DNA of 64,000 bases from Diplosphaera chodatii (taxonomy: Eukaryota; Chlorophyta; Trebouxiophyceae; Prasiolales; Stichococcaceae), in the NCBI GenBank assembly GCA_032358165.1, contig JAALGY010000032.1, positions 682,001 through 746,000 of the forward strand, given 5' to 3'. Positions 34,738-45,468 of this stretch are shown here, one piece after another. The first letter of the stretch is position 1. The number at the start of each line of letters is the position of its first letter. The notes under the pieces are model-generated. The model did no database searches, was not told the origin of the DNA, and saw only the letters and a list, made by a program, of their open reading frames with translations. The position numbers were made by a program, and so were the translations under genes.

Positions 34738-37700
34738 TCACTCCTGAGCATTGTCAACTATGTCAGCCATCTCCCCGACTAAAAAGTCATCGGCAGTGCG
34801 CCACTTTTCTTTCCAGACCCGGAAGGGCTCCATGAAACCCCGGTGGGCTGGACCTGCGCACAGGCCCAGCCCACCACTCAAGCAGCTGAGCAGCAGCAAT
34901 AGATATCTTTGCGAAAACAGCTGGTCTCCTCCCAGAAATTCTTGCTCGAAGGCTCAGGGCGGTACATTAAGTTGCATAATTTAGTGGGACGACATTTCGC
35001 AGTTTTGAAACACACCTGCGGCGATGATGTGGCCGCGCTGGTCGTTGCCGTTCAGGTCGAACTGGCCGGGCACAGTGTGGGGGTTGTTATCAGGGGTGAT
35101 AGGAGGTGGCAACTTGTCGATGCCCGCCTCCTTCACAGATGCCTGCACATAAAATTAAAGGTCGTCTAGGTCCCAGCAGTGCTCAATGTTGGGTTTGCTG
35201 GGTGACTGTTGAAGGCACCGTGTAAAGCACGACCTCAGCATCAGGTTCAAGCGGCCGCTGTACATACAAAAGCTGTACGACACACTCACCTGCTTGGCCA
35301 GCTTTGGCAGCAGCGACGGCCAGGTCTCATCGCCATCCGCCATCTGGTCGTAGCCCTTGGGGCTGTTGATCTTGCCGTTCAGGCCTGTGCAGATGCAGGA
35401 CATGAATACTAAACTTAAACTTAAATGAATCATGAAGTAGCATTGGCACTCGCATGGGGTGAGGTGCCGAGAGTGCCACACGCAGCTGGGCGACGCACCC
35501 TCAGGGAAGAAGAGGCCCTTGCCAGACGGATGTTGAGTTAATATATTAATTACCTTCATATGAATAAAACAAACTGACATTCAGATTCTCAAGTTTCAAA
35601 AGGTTATTGCAGAGTCTGCCAAGCACCGACTCGAGCAAACCTGTGCGGGTGTGCGGTTGAATGTGATGCCCCTGCAGACGATGGAGATGCTGCTCAGATG
35701 TCGCATGCACATGCCCGCAACACCAAAAAACCCCAAAAAAACTTAGCAAAAACAAACCTGATATCAGTGGGCACCATATTCACTGCGTCAGCCGGGACTG
35801 CGATATGCCTCGCGTCTGTGTTTGTTAGGCCTTGGTCGGTGAGCTGCAGGTGTGGCCACGAAACACGTTGGTGACACTTGGGGTGGCTGTGGTTCATGCA
35901 GACGAAAGGAATGACAGGGTATAACCATGCAGAATTGCAATGCGCGCCTACCGGCGGGCCGTCAAACTTGTCGCGCATCGCAGACAGGCGCGCAAACACC
36001 TGCTCCACGGTCTCGCCAAAGGGCTGCAATATATGCAGTGCACTTCAGTGCTCTGCTTTAATTTCCACGGCACTACGGCCTTGTGCATCTCTGGGAAAAA
36101 GGTCACTCTGGAAAACAGCCCTGCCATTTGATATGCAGCTGCCACCGCTGCTGTGTATGACAGAGACAGCAGCACACCTCCACGATGTTCTTGCGGCGCT
36201 CCCACAGGAGCATGCGCTGCAAGCCAGAAGGGTTCACAGTAAAAATATAAAATAAGAATAAAAAATAAAGGCAAAACGAAGAAAACAGCAAAAAAACATA
36301 TAAAAAAAGCTTGGCGTTGCCGCAACTTCCACACCTCAATTGTTGCGAAAGCGGTCGCAGATGTTGCCAGCCCAGCGACGGAGGTGGCGATCACAGGGTT
36401 GCCCAGGATGCCGGCCAGACCCTTGTTGCCGGTTGCGCCGTTCTCCTCAAGCGACAATTGCGACAGTAGGAACGTCTCGTCGTTCAGGAAGGGATCTGCA
36501 GTGGTGGTGGTCGACACACATGTCGAGACAGTGTGCTCCACATGTTGCCACCATAAGCGCCCACAGACAGCAGTAAACAGCGGAACGTGCTGACAGCATA
36601 ATTGAAACGAACAGGTTGCTGCGTCAATGTCCCAAAATGAGCTGTCCTTGCCGCCGCAGCTCACCAAAATCCTTGCCGAACTTGTCCTTGATGGTGGTTC
36701 CTGCAGGCAGGTTGTAGGCGGACGCAAAGTAGCCATTGAAGCCGCCCACAAAATCGATCACGGGGCACGGGATGGTGCTGCCCGCCTGGCGGGTGAACAG
36801 CGCATGGCCCTGCACCACGAGCAATACATGTGGTCGAACACAATAACATCTCCAGGAACCTCACATAGCAGCACAAGCTTCGAGCGTGCTCCCTACAGAC
36901 ACATACTGGGGACCCTGGCCCTGCGCACCTGCTCGGAGAGCGCCACCTCCTGTGCGAACGGCAGCACCTCGGGGCTGAGGTTGGCCTTCCTAGCGCCAAT
37001 AGGCTTGGGGCCTGGTGCACAGGGAACGAAGGTGATACTGTACGCATCTCATACCCGCTGCTGGCTCAACCCGACTACAAGCCTGCGAGTGCCACTGCCA
37101 GCATGCACAGCGTGATTCATAGCTGAGGCATTCTGGTGTCAGAACACACCGCCCATGCTCAGGTTGTTGAAGAAGCCATGACCAAATGCTCCATACGTGT
37201 CGAATTGCCCCTGTTGCAGAGATATAAGCCGTTGGATTTCGTAGTGTCCTAAGGCTTGATTCACATATGCCTTGACATATGCCTCGCCAGAAACTACTGT
37301 TCCATGTACTGGGCTTGGAGTTTCACCTCCAGGCACTCTACGTTGACCAGGAAGTCGACAATGTCGCGATCGGTGAAGCCATTGCGGAATGCCTGAGCGG
37401 CTGCAGGGAGACAACGTACCCGTATGTCAGCCCACAGCAGCACGCCCCACTCTGACAAGCTTACAAGTCGTGACACCATAACAGGGGCATACAGCCTGGT
37501 CAGGCTGCAGGCCGCAGGCCAGGCCACCATCAGGCCAGGATGCATCATGACGGAACCACTTCGCACCTCGCACTTCGTGGGCTTGGACCGACAGCTGGCT
37601 GATGTCATACCTGCAGCAGCGCACGGGCCTCTCTCAGTAGATGCACAGCATGACATGGTATCATTAAACAGGCAGACAGGACAGCTGGGAGTGGGCCAGG

Positions 37701-38164
37701 GGCGAAGAACGCTCACGGGCCATCCTCATCAGATGTGCGCAGGTTGCCTGACGGCAGCAGGCCTGCAGCCAGTAACATCGATTCGTCAAACATTGTGTTA
37801 GCTGACCATGCTCGCATCCTCTGGTCTTGCTCCACTTGGGCTCGAAGTGGTAGCGAACATTTGTGTGACCGCTGCCGACATCGCAGAAGGCAACAGTACC
37901 GCTCACCCTGGTCTTTGCCAAAGGGCTGCGCCACTGCCGGAGACACCAGCGTCAGCACCACCAGCGCCAGCGCCGTAATCCCGGCCTGCACATACAGGTC
38001 TACTTGCTGGACAAACTGCAAAGGATCATGTGGTGTGCATTTGGGCTGTCCTGCCTGGACTCATGCCACTGCAAGCATGATGGCACAGGGGCACAAACTG
38101 CAGCAGCAAGCAAGCTGCTGTACTATTCGCGAAGGATTCTCACCTTGCTGCTGATCCCCGCCAT
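34738..38164 (-). CDS. Ferritin-like, desiccation-related (PCC13-62-type) protein, copy 2
   Basis: Seventeen exons: 38164-38144, 38015-37907, 37762-37717, 37610-37567, 37400-37327, 37210-37150, 37011-36929, 36809-36665, 36495-36335, 36216-36178, 36023-35952, 35843-35758, 35671-35641, 35553-35499, 35384-35290, 35142-35016, 34853-34738; 454 residues. The N-terminus has a hydrophobic export signal (ITALALVVLTLVSPAVAQ). The core mirrors copy 1: DRDIVDFLVNVECLEGQ, FDTYGAFGHGFFNNLSMGG, EVALSEQGHALFTRQAG, LEENGATGNKGLAGILGNP, then ERMLLWERRKNIVEPFGET. The C-terminal third (SVKEAGIDKLPPPITPDNNP, PGQFDLNGNDQRGHIIA, MEPFRVWKEKWRTADDF) has no visible match in copy 1, so the tails have diverged or were exchanged. 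Inverted, convergent arrangement relative to copy 1. Function in stress or desiccation is inferred from the family. Confidence 0.9.
36236..36312 (-). other. T-rich tract (sense strand) in intron 9 of ferritin-like copy 2
   Basis: On the plus strand this is an A-rich run (AAAAATATAAAATAAGAATA...) inside intron 36334-36217, immediately after the codon pair IE and before RMLLW. The intron of copy 1 at the equivalent junction (VE before RTLLW) has the matching tract. Confidence 0.85.
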
Positions 38165-39302
38165 GTTGCGTCCTGCACAAACAACAAAGTCGAGGTTCTC
38201 ATGAAACCACGTTGCAAGAGCAAATCACGAACGTCGCCACCAGGTCAAGTCCAATCGCACATCGGCGTTGCAAATGAAGATAGACGGTGCGATCGGCTGA
38301 AGAAACCATGCTGTAAGCTGTGACGGACACTAGGTCGGTACTGTGCATGCAGCCATCAGGTCTGCCCTACAAACGCAGCCACGCAGTACGGGCGAGACGG
38401 GCAACGCGCTGTCAAGAAACGCCTCAGATACACCTCAATATCCTGATATAGAGCTGCAAGTCCCGCAGGGTGATAAACGGCAGACGGTACCTCCTGTACG
38501 CCTTTGTAGCGCCTCGGCCCCTCAGCAGCAAAAGCGTTGTCCCCACTCTGCGGGTGCAAAGCTCCGTCCTTGATCGGTATCCACGAAGAAGTTTATGTCA
38601 CTGCACTCGCAGGCTGTTCTGACAGCTTGTGACGGTGGCACGTCGCTCGTTTACTGCGATCTACATCCGACATCATGTAGGTAGCGGCTGCGAAGCTGCG
38701 AATCTGGAGCTCGACACCTGTCGAAAGTCAGCAACACCGCCCGACCTACACGCTGTGGTACCTCTGTCCCCTGTTCATACAAGCTTGCTCGTTGCAGCTG
38801 CACAACATCTATACTGCGATCGATGGCCGCAAGCCTCCACGTCACGATTCATCATGACACCTCACTAAACCCGCTGCTGTGTGCTGCGGCATGCAGCCTG
38901 AAACGATGTGCCTCCAGCTGCAGCCTGCGTATGCCTGCTGTGTTCGGCGTATATGCGGGCTGCTATCACATGCACGTCAGGCCGTAGACTCTGTTTCAAG
39001 TCTCGATGTTGTTAGGCACGTGCTGTTGTGAATTCTGGTGCACGTCTCGTCTGCAGCCCGCAGCCAGTGCAAGGCAGTGCGAGGACAAGCCATGTTTGTC
39101 GTTTGACCAGTGAGCGGCTGCAGTTGCCGTGTTGGCGCGCTACGGAGCAGCTGCTTGCCTGCTGCAGGCGCCTAGGTCTGCAGAGGACTGACGCTGGGGC
39201 TTTTCAACGAGTCAGCGGCAGAGCTGTTTCAGGCTCTTCCTGGGTGTCAGCAAGACAGCGTGGGAGAGCCGACCTCCTACTAAAGCTTCTTAGACCATAC
39301 AC
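38165..39302. other. Divergent intergenic region
   Basis: Between ferritin-like copy 2 (-) and the PLAT-phosphatase gene (+). Should contain both promoters. No coding exon, RNA gene or repeat recognised. Confidence 0.4.
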
Positions 39303-42300
39303 ATGGCGCTCGCACGGTGCCTACAGCGGACGTTGCGGCGGCAGGGTTACACCTGCCCCCAAAGCGTGGCCTGGCCTTGGTCCATAGCAGAGTCTCCGGT
39401 GCTGGTGAAGCCGGGACTGCTGCATCAGGGCAGCCAGATCGCAGCATGCGACACAGCGCCGTGTGCGGCATCGACAGGCGCCATGCGCCTTAGCACAGCC
39501 GTGCCCATGGTACAGCAGCAGCAGGCATCGTCAGTGTCAGTACGATACGCGCTTGGTCCAGCACCACAGTCAGCTGCGTCACCGTGGGAGCTGGGCGTGC
39601 GTGGTGGCAGCCTCAGCAGGCGCTTCAGCACTCTTACTGATGTGACAGTGCCTGTTGCCCCGTGCGAGCGGCGTCACACAGCCGCTGCAGCCGCGTTCGC
39701 ATGTGGCAGTCAGCTCACAGTCAGGCATGCTGCTGATGGTGCCAGCTGTTTTCAGCTACGACGAGGCATGTGCGCTGGTGCGGAGGCTCAGAGGGCGCCG
39801 GCAGTCTACAGCATAGACATATACACAGGTGTGCGGCTCGGCTGCACATGAACGGAGCATGCTCCTGGTTGCAGTGTTGCCACTTGTACATGGCACTTGG
39901 CATCGCAAGCCTACAACAGCGCTTCAGCTGTGACTGTGACATCATGTAAGAGGCATGGCGTACTCTGAAACATCCATGCAGGCGATGTGCGGGGTGCCGG
40001 GAGCCCCATCCCCGCAGAGCTGCAGCTGATCGGCTCCGAAGGCGTGTCAGAACCCGTCACGATTGGCAACGACCCTGACAACCCAGGTAACAGCCGTGGG
40101 CAACGCCCCAAGCCATTTGCATGCTTCATCTCCATGTCGAGTGGCGACAGGCGGTCAGGTGCTACCAGTCCATGACATCGCCAAGGTGACTGCCAGCCCA
40201 GCAGTGTGCTTCTCCCCGACTAGGCTTCGCCCGCGGCTCGCACCACACGCTGCAGCTGGAGGCGCCTGCGGCCCTGGGCGAGCTGCTGCGCGTGGTCGTC
40301 AAGCAGCGCAAGCCCGGCGAGAGCGAGGTCGGCGTCGGCTGGTGGGTTGCCAGCGTCCGGGCCGCCTGCGGCTGTAACCTTTTTTGCAGCTGCAGCAGCC
40401 CGTTGAGCCTCATGCGTACAGTGGCTGAAATGCTGGCGCTTCCCTTGCAGGTTCCTCGACTCTGTAGAAGTCAGCGGACCTGGCGAGGCGGAGTGGGAGT
40501 TTCCCTGCTCGCACTGGCTTGGGAAGAGCGACGCTGGCGACTATGTGGGTGCGTGGCGCGATGAAAGACTGCGGGATCTGGCGCTGCAGTCTTGCACAAG
40601 CTGCTGGAGGGATGCATCCTGAGCAACGCTGCAACGAACACTGGGTGTGCTGTGTCCAGGTGAGACTGTGCGGAACCTGATCCCCATCCATGCGGAGGCG
40701 GAACATGTCGCTGAGTACCTTGCCGAGCCTCTCGAGGTGCGCCATGTAAATGGTGCATGCACCATATGCCTCAGGTCCACCAGGGCGCAATGGCATTGTG
40801 CATTCCCTCCCTTATGCAGCTGGCTGTATGTCTCACACAGCTTGCCCTGCAAGGGTGTTGCCGTTGCAAATCAGTCGTCTAAGCAGCAACAATGGATCAA
40901 GAACAAAGCCTGGTGGATGCTGAGGGGCCTGTGCCGGCAGGCATGTGTGACACGTGCAGCGCCTGCATCCCACACAGGTGCAGACGGCGGCGCTGGTGGT
41001 GCCGCACCCCGAGAAGGTGACCCCCAACTCGAAGGCGCGCATCCACCGCGACTTTGGTTATGGCGGCGAGGACGCCTACTATTGCGCCTGGGGCCCCAGG
41101 CGAGCACCATGCAGCACCTGACCATTGTCTGGCTGCTGGGCGTCATGCAGTCAGTCATGCAGGCAGAGCTGGTTGACCCAGCTCAGTGGGGAGGCTGACC
41201 TCGATGCACGCCCCTGAACAGCTGAGTCCATGGGCAGTTCTTGCTGCCTGGTCGCAGCAAACGGATTGGCTGACAAAGTGGTTGCACGTGGCGCAGGAAT
41301 GCGGTGCTGGGGCTAGGCGTGGCAGATGGGGTGTACATGTGGCGCTCACGCGGCATCGACTCGGGCGTCTTCAGCCGCTCCTTGATGCTGTCCGCCAAGA
41401 ACGCTGTGCTGTACGGGCAGGTGGACGTGCTGAACGGTGCGCTTTGAGCTTCCGTGCAGTGCAGTGCAAGCATCCTGGGCACCATGCCCGCATCACACAT
41501 GGCAGGTGGGCTGCTCAGGTCCATGCCACGGCTGCCATGCTGCCAGCAAGTATGCAGCTGCCTATTGCTGGCTCCTGATGCCTGCATCGATCTGCCATTG
41601 CTGCAGTGCTGAAGGAAGCGGCAGACATAGTGGAGGAGAATGGCATACAGGGCAGCTCCACGTGCTGCCTGGTCATGGTGGACACGCTGCAGGGCCGCCT
41701 TACGTCTGCCAACATCGGCGACTCGGGCTTCGTGCTCATAGGTGCCCATGTTGCCGCACATATTGAACAGTAGCCCGAGATGTCATCTGCATTGTGTGGT
41801 GCTGCTCGCTCTGCCAATATGCCACCAGGGAATACGTGCGCTTACATGAAGAAGTGCACACAAACACTGTGCTCAGCAGAGTCTACGAGGATGGATCTCA
41901 CCCCGAGGGTGTCTCTGTCCGCAGGCTCCTCACCCCAGAACAGGAAGCCCCACATCAAGTTCCACGCGCCGCAGCAGGAGCACACCTTCGGCTTCCCCTA
42001 CCAGGTTTGGTCCTCCGCCCCTGGCACTGGCGTCATTGTCGTTTGGGCAGCTGCACAGTGCAGGCAGAGGAGGGAACGAGCAGCGTGTTTCCAAGTTTGT
42101 CAGTTTCTGCTGGGCTGCTGAGCTGAAAGAAAACGTCTGACCCTGACCTGCAGCTGGGGCACCAGGTGAATGCAGACAAGCCGCACGACGCCATGCTTGC
42201 CAACATTCCGGTGCGCGTGCTGCATGCCGGGCTGCTCAGAAACCTGATGGCTCTCACCACTCTGTCTGTATGTCATTCGTATCATCGTGCAGACCGTGTG

Positions 42301-42890
42301 CCGCTGCCTGTGCAGTTGCTGCCTGGCGACGTGCTGATCATGGGCAGCGATGGGCTGTGGGACAATGTTGCTGACAACGAGGTTCTCGATGTGGTCCTCA
42401 CGGTGAACGGCTGCCTCTGCCCTGTGTGAAAGATACCGCATGTGCGTGTTGCCCCAGTTTGTACCCGCCTCTTGGTTTCTAATGCTAAACGCCTTCTCCT
42501 GTGCTCTATTTGGACATAAAGTCCTCCAGCCACCGGGCAATGCTTGCTGCGTCAATCAATACAGTGGCATGCGCATGCAGGTGAATGCCGAGCAGGCGGG
42601 GCCACGTCCCATGGCGGTGGCGCAGAGCCTTGCGAGGGCGGCGTTCTACAACAGCCTGGACAAAAGTGCGCTTGACAATCCGACACAGTGGTCCTCTTGA
42701 TGCTGGTGCTGCATACCGTGTGCCGTGCGCAGGCAGCTTATACAACATCAACATCCGTGATATAATCTGTTGCTTCATGGGGTATGCAGAGAAAGAGACG
42801 CCGTATTCGCTGGGCGCGACCGAGGCGTTCGATATGGTGTTCAACGGCGGCAAGCAGGACGACATCACGGTTGTCGTCGCCACATTGTGA
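39303..42890 (+). CDS. PLAT/LH2 domain fused to PPTC7-like PP2C phosphatase
   Basis: Thirteen exons: 39303-39828, 39982-40086, 40224-40341, 40451-40548, 40660-40736, 40978-41099, 41297-41436, 41607-41741, 41925-42004, 42154-42210, 42316-42402, 42581-42665, 42790-42890; 576 residues. The Arg/Ser/Ala-rich N-terminus (MALARCLQRTLRRQGY...) looks like an organelle presequence. Residues about 167-285 form a PLAT domain: YSIDIYTGDVRGAGSPIPAE, FARGSHHTLQLEAP, VGVGWFLDSVEV, WEFPCSHWL. From about residue 325 comes a PP2C of the PPTC7/SpoIIE-like group: HRDFGYGGEDAYY, GLGVADGVYMWRSRGIDSG, SSTCCLVMVDTLQGRLTSAN, IGDSGFVLI, GDVLIMGSDGLWDN, GGKQDDITVVVATL. The metal-binding aspartates (GED, ADG, SDG, QDD) are all present, so activity is likely. 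PLAT domains bind lipid or protein partners; I infer membrane or lipid targeting. Intron 6 uses a GC donor (CAG|GCGAGC). Confidence 0.92.
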
Positions 42891-43471
42891 GATGCGAGAT
42901 CGTCTGCTGCTTCCCCAGCTCTATTGCATACGCACAACCTCGCTGGCATGTTGGGCAGACTTGGCAACGAACGATTGCATGACAGCTTGCCGTCTGCTTC
43001 TTTCCTGCAGCTCTGGCGAGGTGATTCCTGGTAGAGTGGAGGGCGTCGGGCGTCACGGTCTGTGAGAGACGAGCAGCTGCAAAGGCCGTCTAGGCTGCAG
43101 AGTGGCTGGCTTTGATTGTGTGAGCAGGCTAGCATAGACACCCATGCGCTTGCTGTAAGGAGGCGAGGACAGCAGGAGCTGGTCTACCGATGCATGTGCA
43201 GAGCGAGCACTGTTACTTCAGTTGTGTCATCTCTGTTATGTCGACAGGAATGTTTGTCTGTTACTTCGTGGTTTGCCTGTACCGTATTTGGGAGTCTGTG
43301 CCAGCCTCTGCCATTTGCTTGCCTGCTGTTCTGCGACACGCGCATGTGGTGACCTTGTGACTTTGCATACTGTCAGTGATGTTACTGTCAGTGATGATAC
43401 ATCAGCATGTCCTCAGCGCAACCACAGAGCAAAATGAAGCTTTGCAGCAGGGCACTGCATGCAGCGCATCC
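42891..43471. other. Intergenic region between convergent genes
   Basis: Contains the 3' flanks of the PLAT-phosphatase (+) and RPS20 (-) genes. No gene seen. Confidence 0.4.
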
Positions 43472-43837
43472 TCAGACGTCGGCAATGGTGACCTCCACCT
43501 CCACTCCGGGCTCTATGGAGATGCTGGTGATCTGCTTCACAACATCCGCTGGGCTCTGCAAGTCGATCAGGCGCTTGTGAATCCGCATCTCGAAGCGGTC
43601 CCACGTGTTGGTGCCCTCACCGCACGGCGACTTCCGTGTCGTGATGTGCAGCGTCTTCGTGGGCAGACGCACGGGGCCCTTGACCTTGAGGTGCTTGTCC
43701 TTGGCGCCGCGGATCAGGTCCGCCGACACCTTCTCCAGGGCTGCGGTGTTGCGGCTGGTGAGGGTGATGCGGATGCGGTGGATGGGCGCCGCATCCTCCT
43801 CCAGGCCGGGCTTGCCGGCCGGCTTCACAGCTGCCAT
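43472..43837 (-). CDS. RPS20: 40S ribosomal protein S20 (uS10)
   Basis: A single uninterrupted exon of 121 codons plus stop, the expected length of eukaryotic uS10. Recognisable family segments: [60 protein letters not shown], and the C-terminal [15 protein letters not shown]. It belongs to the head of the small ribosomal subunit. Start chosen at the first ATG ([11 protein letters not shown]), which gives the normal short N-terminal extension. It is the only intronless gene in the window, in keeping with a compact, highly expressed gene. Confidence 0.98.
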   Translation of the reverse strand: MAAVKPAGKPGLEEDAAPIHRIRITLTSRNTAALEKVSADLIRGAKDKHLKVKGPVRLPTKTLHITTRKSPCGEGTNTWDRFEMRIHKRLIDLQSPADVVKQITSISIEPGVEVEVTIADV

Positions 43838-44028
43838 CTTGTAGTCTCCTCCGAGTCGGCACCCGACGCGCTAGCGGCGTCAGGCCACAGCGAACTGAGA
43901 GGCTTCGGATGCTCGACACACCGGTGCGCGAGCGCGGAAGAGGGTCGTCACCTGTGCTTGCAGTCCTGATGTCGCCGCCTGCTCAGAATCCCCTTCTAAC
44001 CAACCGCCATGAGTTGCCCTGGTGCTCC

Positions 44029-44035
44029 TTCCTGC
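44029..44035. repeat. Left target-site duplication TTCCTGC
   Basis: Identical to 45104-45110, directly abutting the two inverted termini. Confidence 0.75.
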
Positions 44036-45103
44036 CAAGGGGAATAGAAGAGGGGATGACACGAGGCTGAAGACCATGGTTCCCGTTTTGTCCGATTTGC
44101 CTGCGACTTTGCAGCGCTGTCATGGACTACACATTGCATCTGACGCGCGCGCCGCTTCACGAGCTCATCTTAAGTGTCTAAGCTACAGCTTGAGACCTAC
44201 AGCGCGCGTTGCGACTGCGTATAGCCGCTGCACTGATTTATTGCAACGAGGCACTGCCTTGCAAGGAAAGCACAGGTTTGCACAGCGCTGGCAGCCCTGC
44301 AGACGCAGCCGACCGCCTTAGGCCTTCATCATTGTTGTTGGAAGCTGCTTGGGTCGTCTGTTCGGTCGCTGACATCGTGCCGCAGCGCATTCACGAGCAG
44401 TGCTGAGGTGCCACAGGACAGCGAACCGAGGCGCTAACGCTGTCCAGCACGTTGCGCCGCGGCATCTGAGTCGTGCTCATGCCAGAAGTAGTCTGAGACG
44501 GTCCAGACAGCGCTGCCTGCTCTGAACTGCCCGGGGTTGTGCTCTGACGCTCGCCAGCTGAGCGCGGCGCCCCTGGACAAGCGCAGTACTTTCAGCGTCC
44601 GCGCCACACATCAGAGGGCGTTCACTATACGACGTGACCATTGTCAGCGCGAGCAGCCCTCACACTGAGCCTCAGTCAAGATAGAGATGTGTTGTGTCTC
44701 TACTGCCGCTGGAAGCATTGCCAGTTCTGTCACGTGAGCCGGTCTACGCTCACATGCTGCCATATATGAAGCCGATCGACAGCCAAAAAGACCTACTGGA
44801 CGCGGCAGACGGTCGCGCAGCCTCGACATGCCGCACTGATTTATTGCAACGACCTCTACGGGATGTGCCCCAGCATCACAGCTCAAGCCGGCACCTGCTG
44901 CCGGCGAGCTGCCGCACAGGATTTGGCTTTGTATAGCTGCAAGTACTGAATGCGCTGCCGAGGACCAGTGCGCCGCGCATTGTCCACACTACACGCTACT
45001 TCCATTTTGCCAGTGGAAATCCTTCGAGTCCCGTCGGACAAAACGGGAACCTTAGAAAGTAGCGGGAACGCAGGTCGTGTCATCCCCTCTTCTATTCCCC
45101 TTG
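44036..45103. mobile_element. Non-autonomous DNA transposon-like element (MITE-like), 1068 bp
   Basis: The ends 44036-44064 and 45075-45103 are perfect inverted repeats of 29 bp beginning CAAGGGGAATAGAAGAGG. They are flanked by identical 7-bp direct repeats TTCCTGC at 44029-44035 and 45104-45110, a target-site duplication. Further inside, GGTTCCCGTTTTGTCCGA (about 44081) recurs inverted at about 45030, so the terminal similarity is longer and interrupted. Internally, CACTGATTTATTGCAACGA occurs as a direct repeat near 44230 and 44834. There is no long coding frame, so the element would need a transposase supplied in trans. Superfamily not assigned; a 7-bp duplication limits the choices. Confidence 0.8.
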
Positions 45104-45110
45104 TTCCTGC
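45104..45110. repeat. Right target-site duplication TTCCTGC
   Basis: Identical to 44029-44035, directly abutting the right inverted terminus. Confidence 0.75.
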
Positions 45111-45136
45111 CAAGGGGAATAGAACTATTCCCCTTG
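45111..45136. repeat. Palindrome of abutting transposon ends
   Basis: CAAGGGGAATAG followed by AA and CTATTCCCCTTG: two copies of the outermost 12 bp of the element's terminus in inverted orientation, directly after the right target duplication. A further partial end (ACTCCCCTTG then TTCCTGC) follows at about 45141. Looks like remnants of nested or excised copies. Confidence 0.7.
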
Positions 45137-45468
45137 TTCTACTCCCCTTGTTCCTGCTGGAGCAGGATGACGTAACCGGGTGGCAATAATTCGCGAGCTT
45201 GCATGTTTCACGTTATATCAGTGTGCATGATCGTTTTTATGGGTGCCTTCCGTCATTTGCTCCCTTGCGACATTGGACCACAGTTCCGGCGGCCAAACAC
45301 GCTGCGCATTGCTTGCACGTCAAACCGGCATAATGGCGAACAAACTGACGGTGTGCGCTTTGCGACCGCGCCGTTGAACGAACACATGATCAATCATATT
45401 TCGTTTTCCGGCCATTGTGGCCCGCACAGCGTCGCTAAACTGTCGGCAGTCTACTCTCGCTACTTTGC
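45137..45468. other. Short intergenic region upstream of methyltransferase 1
   Basis: Contains one more fragment of the transposon end, then the presumed promoter of the first methyltransferase. Nothing else seen. Confidence 0.4.

Noticed and set aside
44036..45103. Coding gene inside the transposon-like element
   Set aside because: Frames are short (under about 100 codons) and lack transposase motifs.
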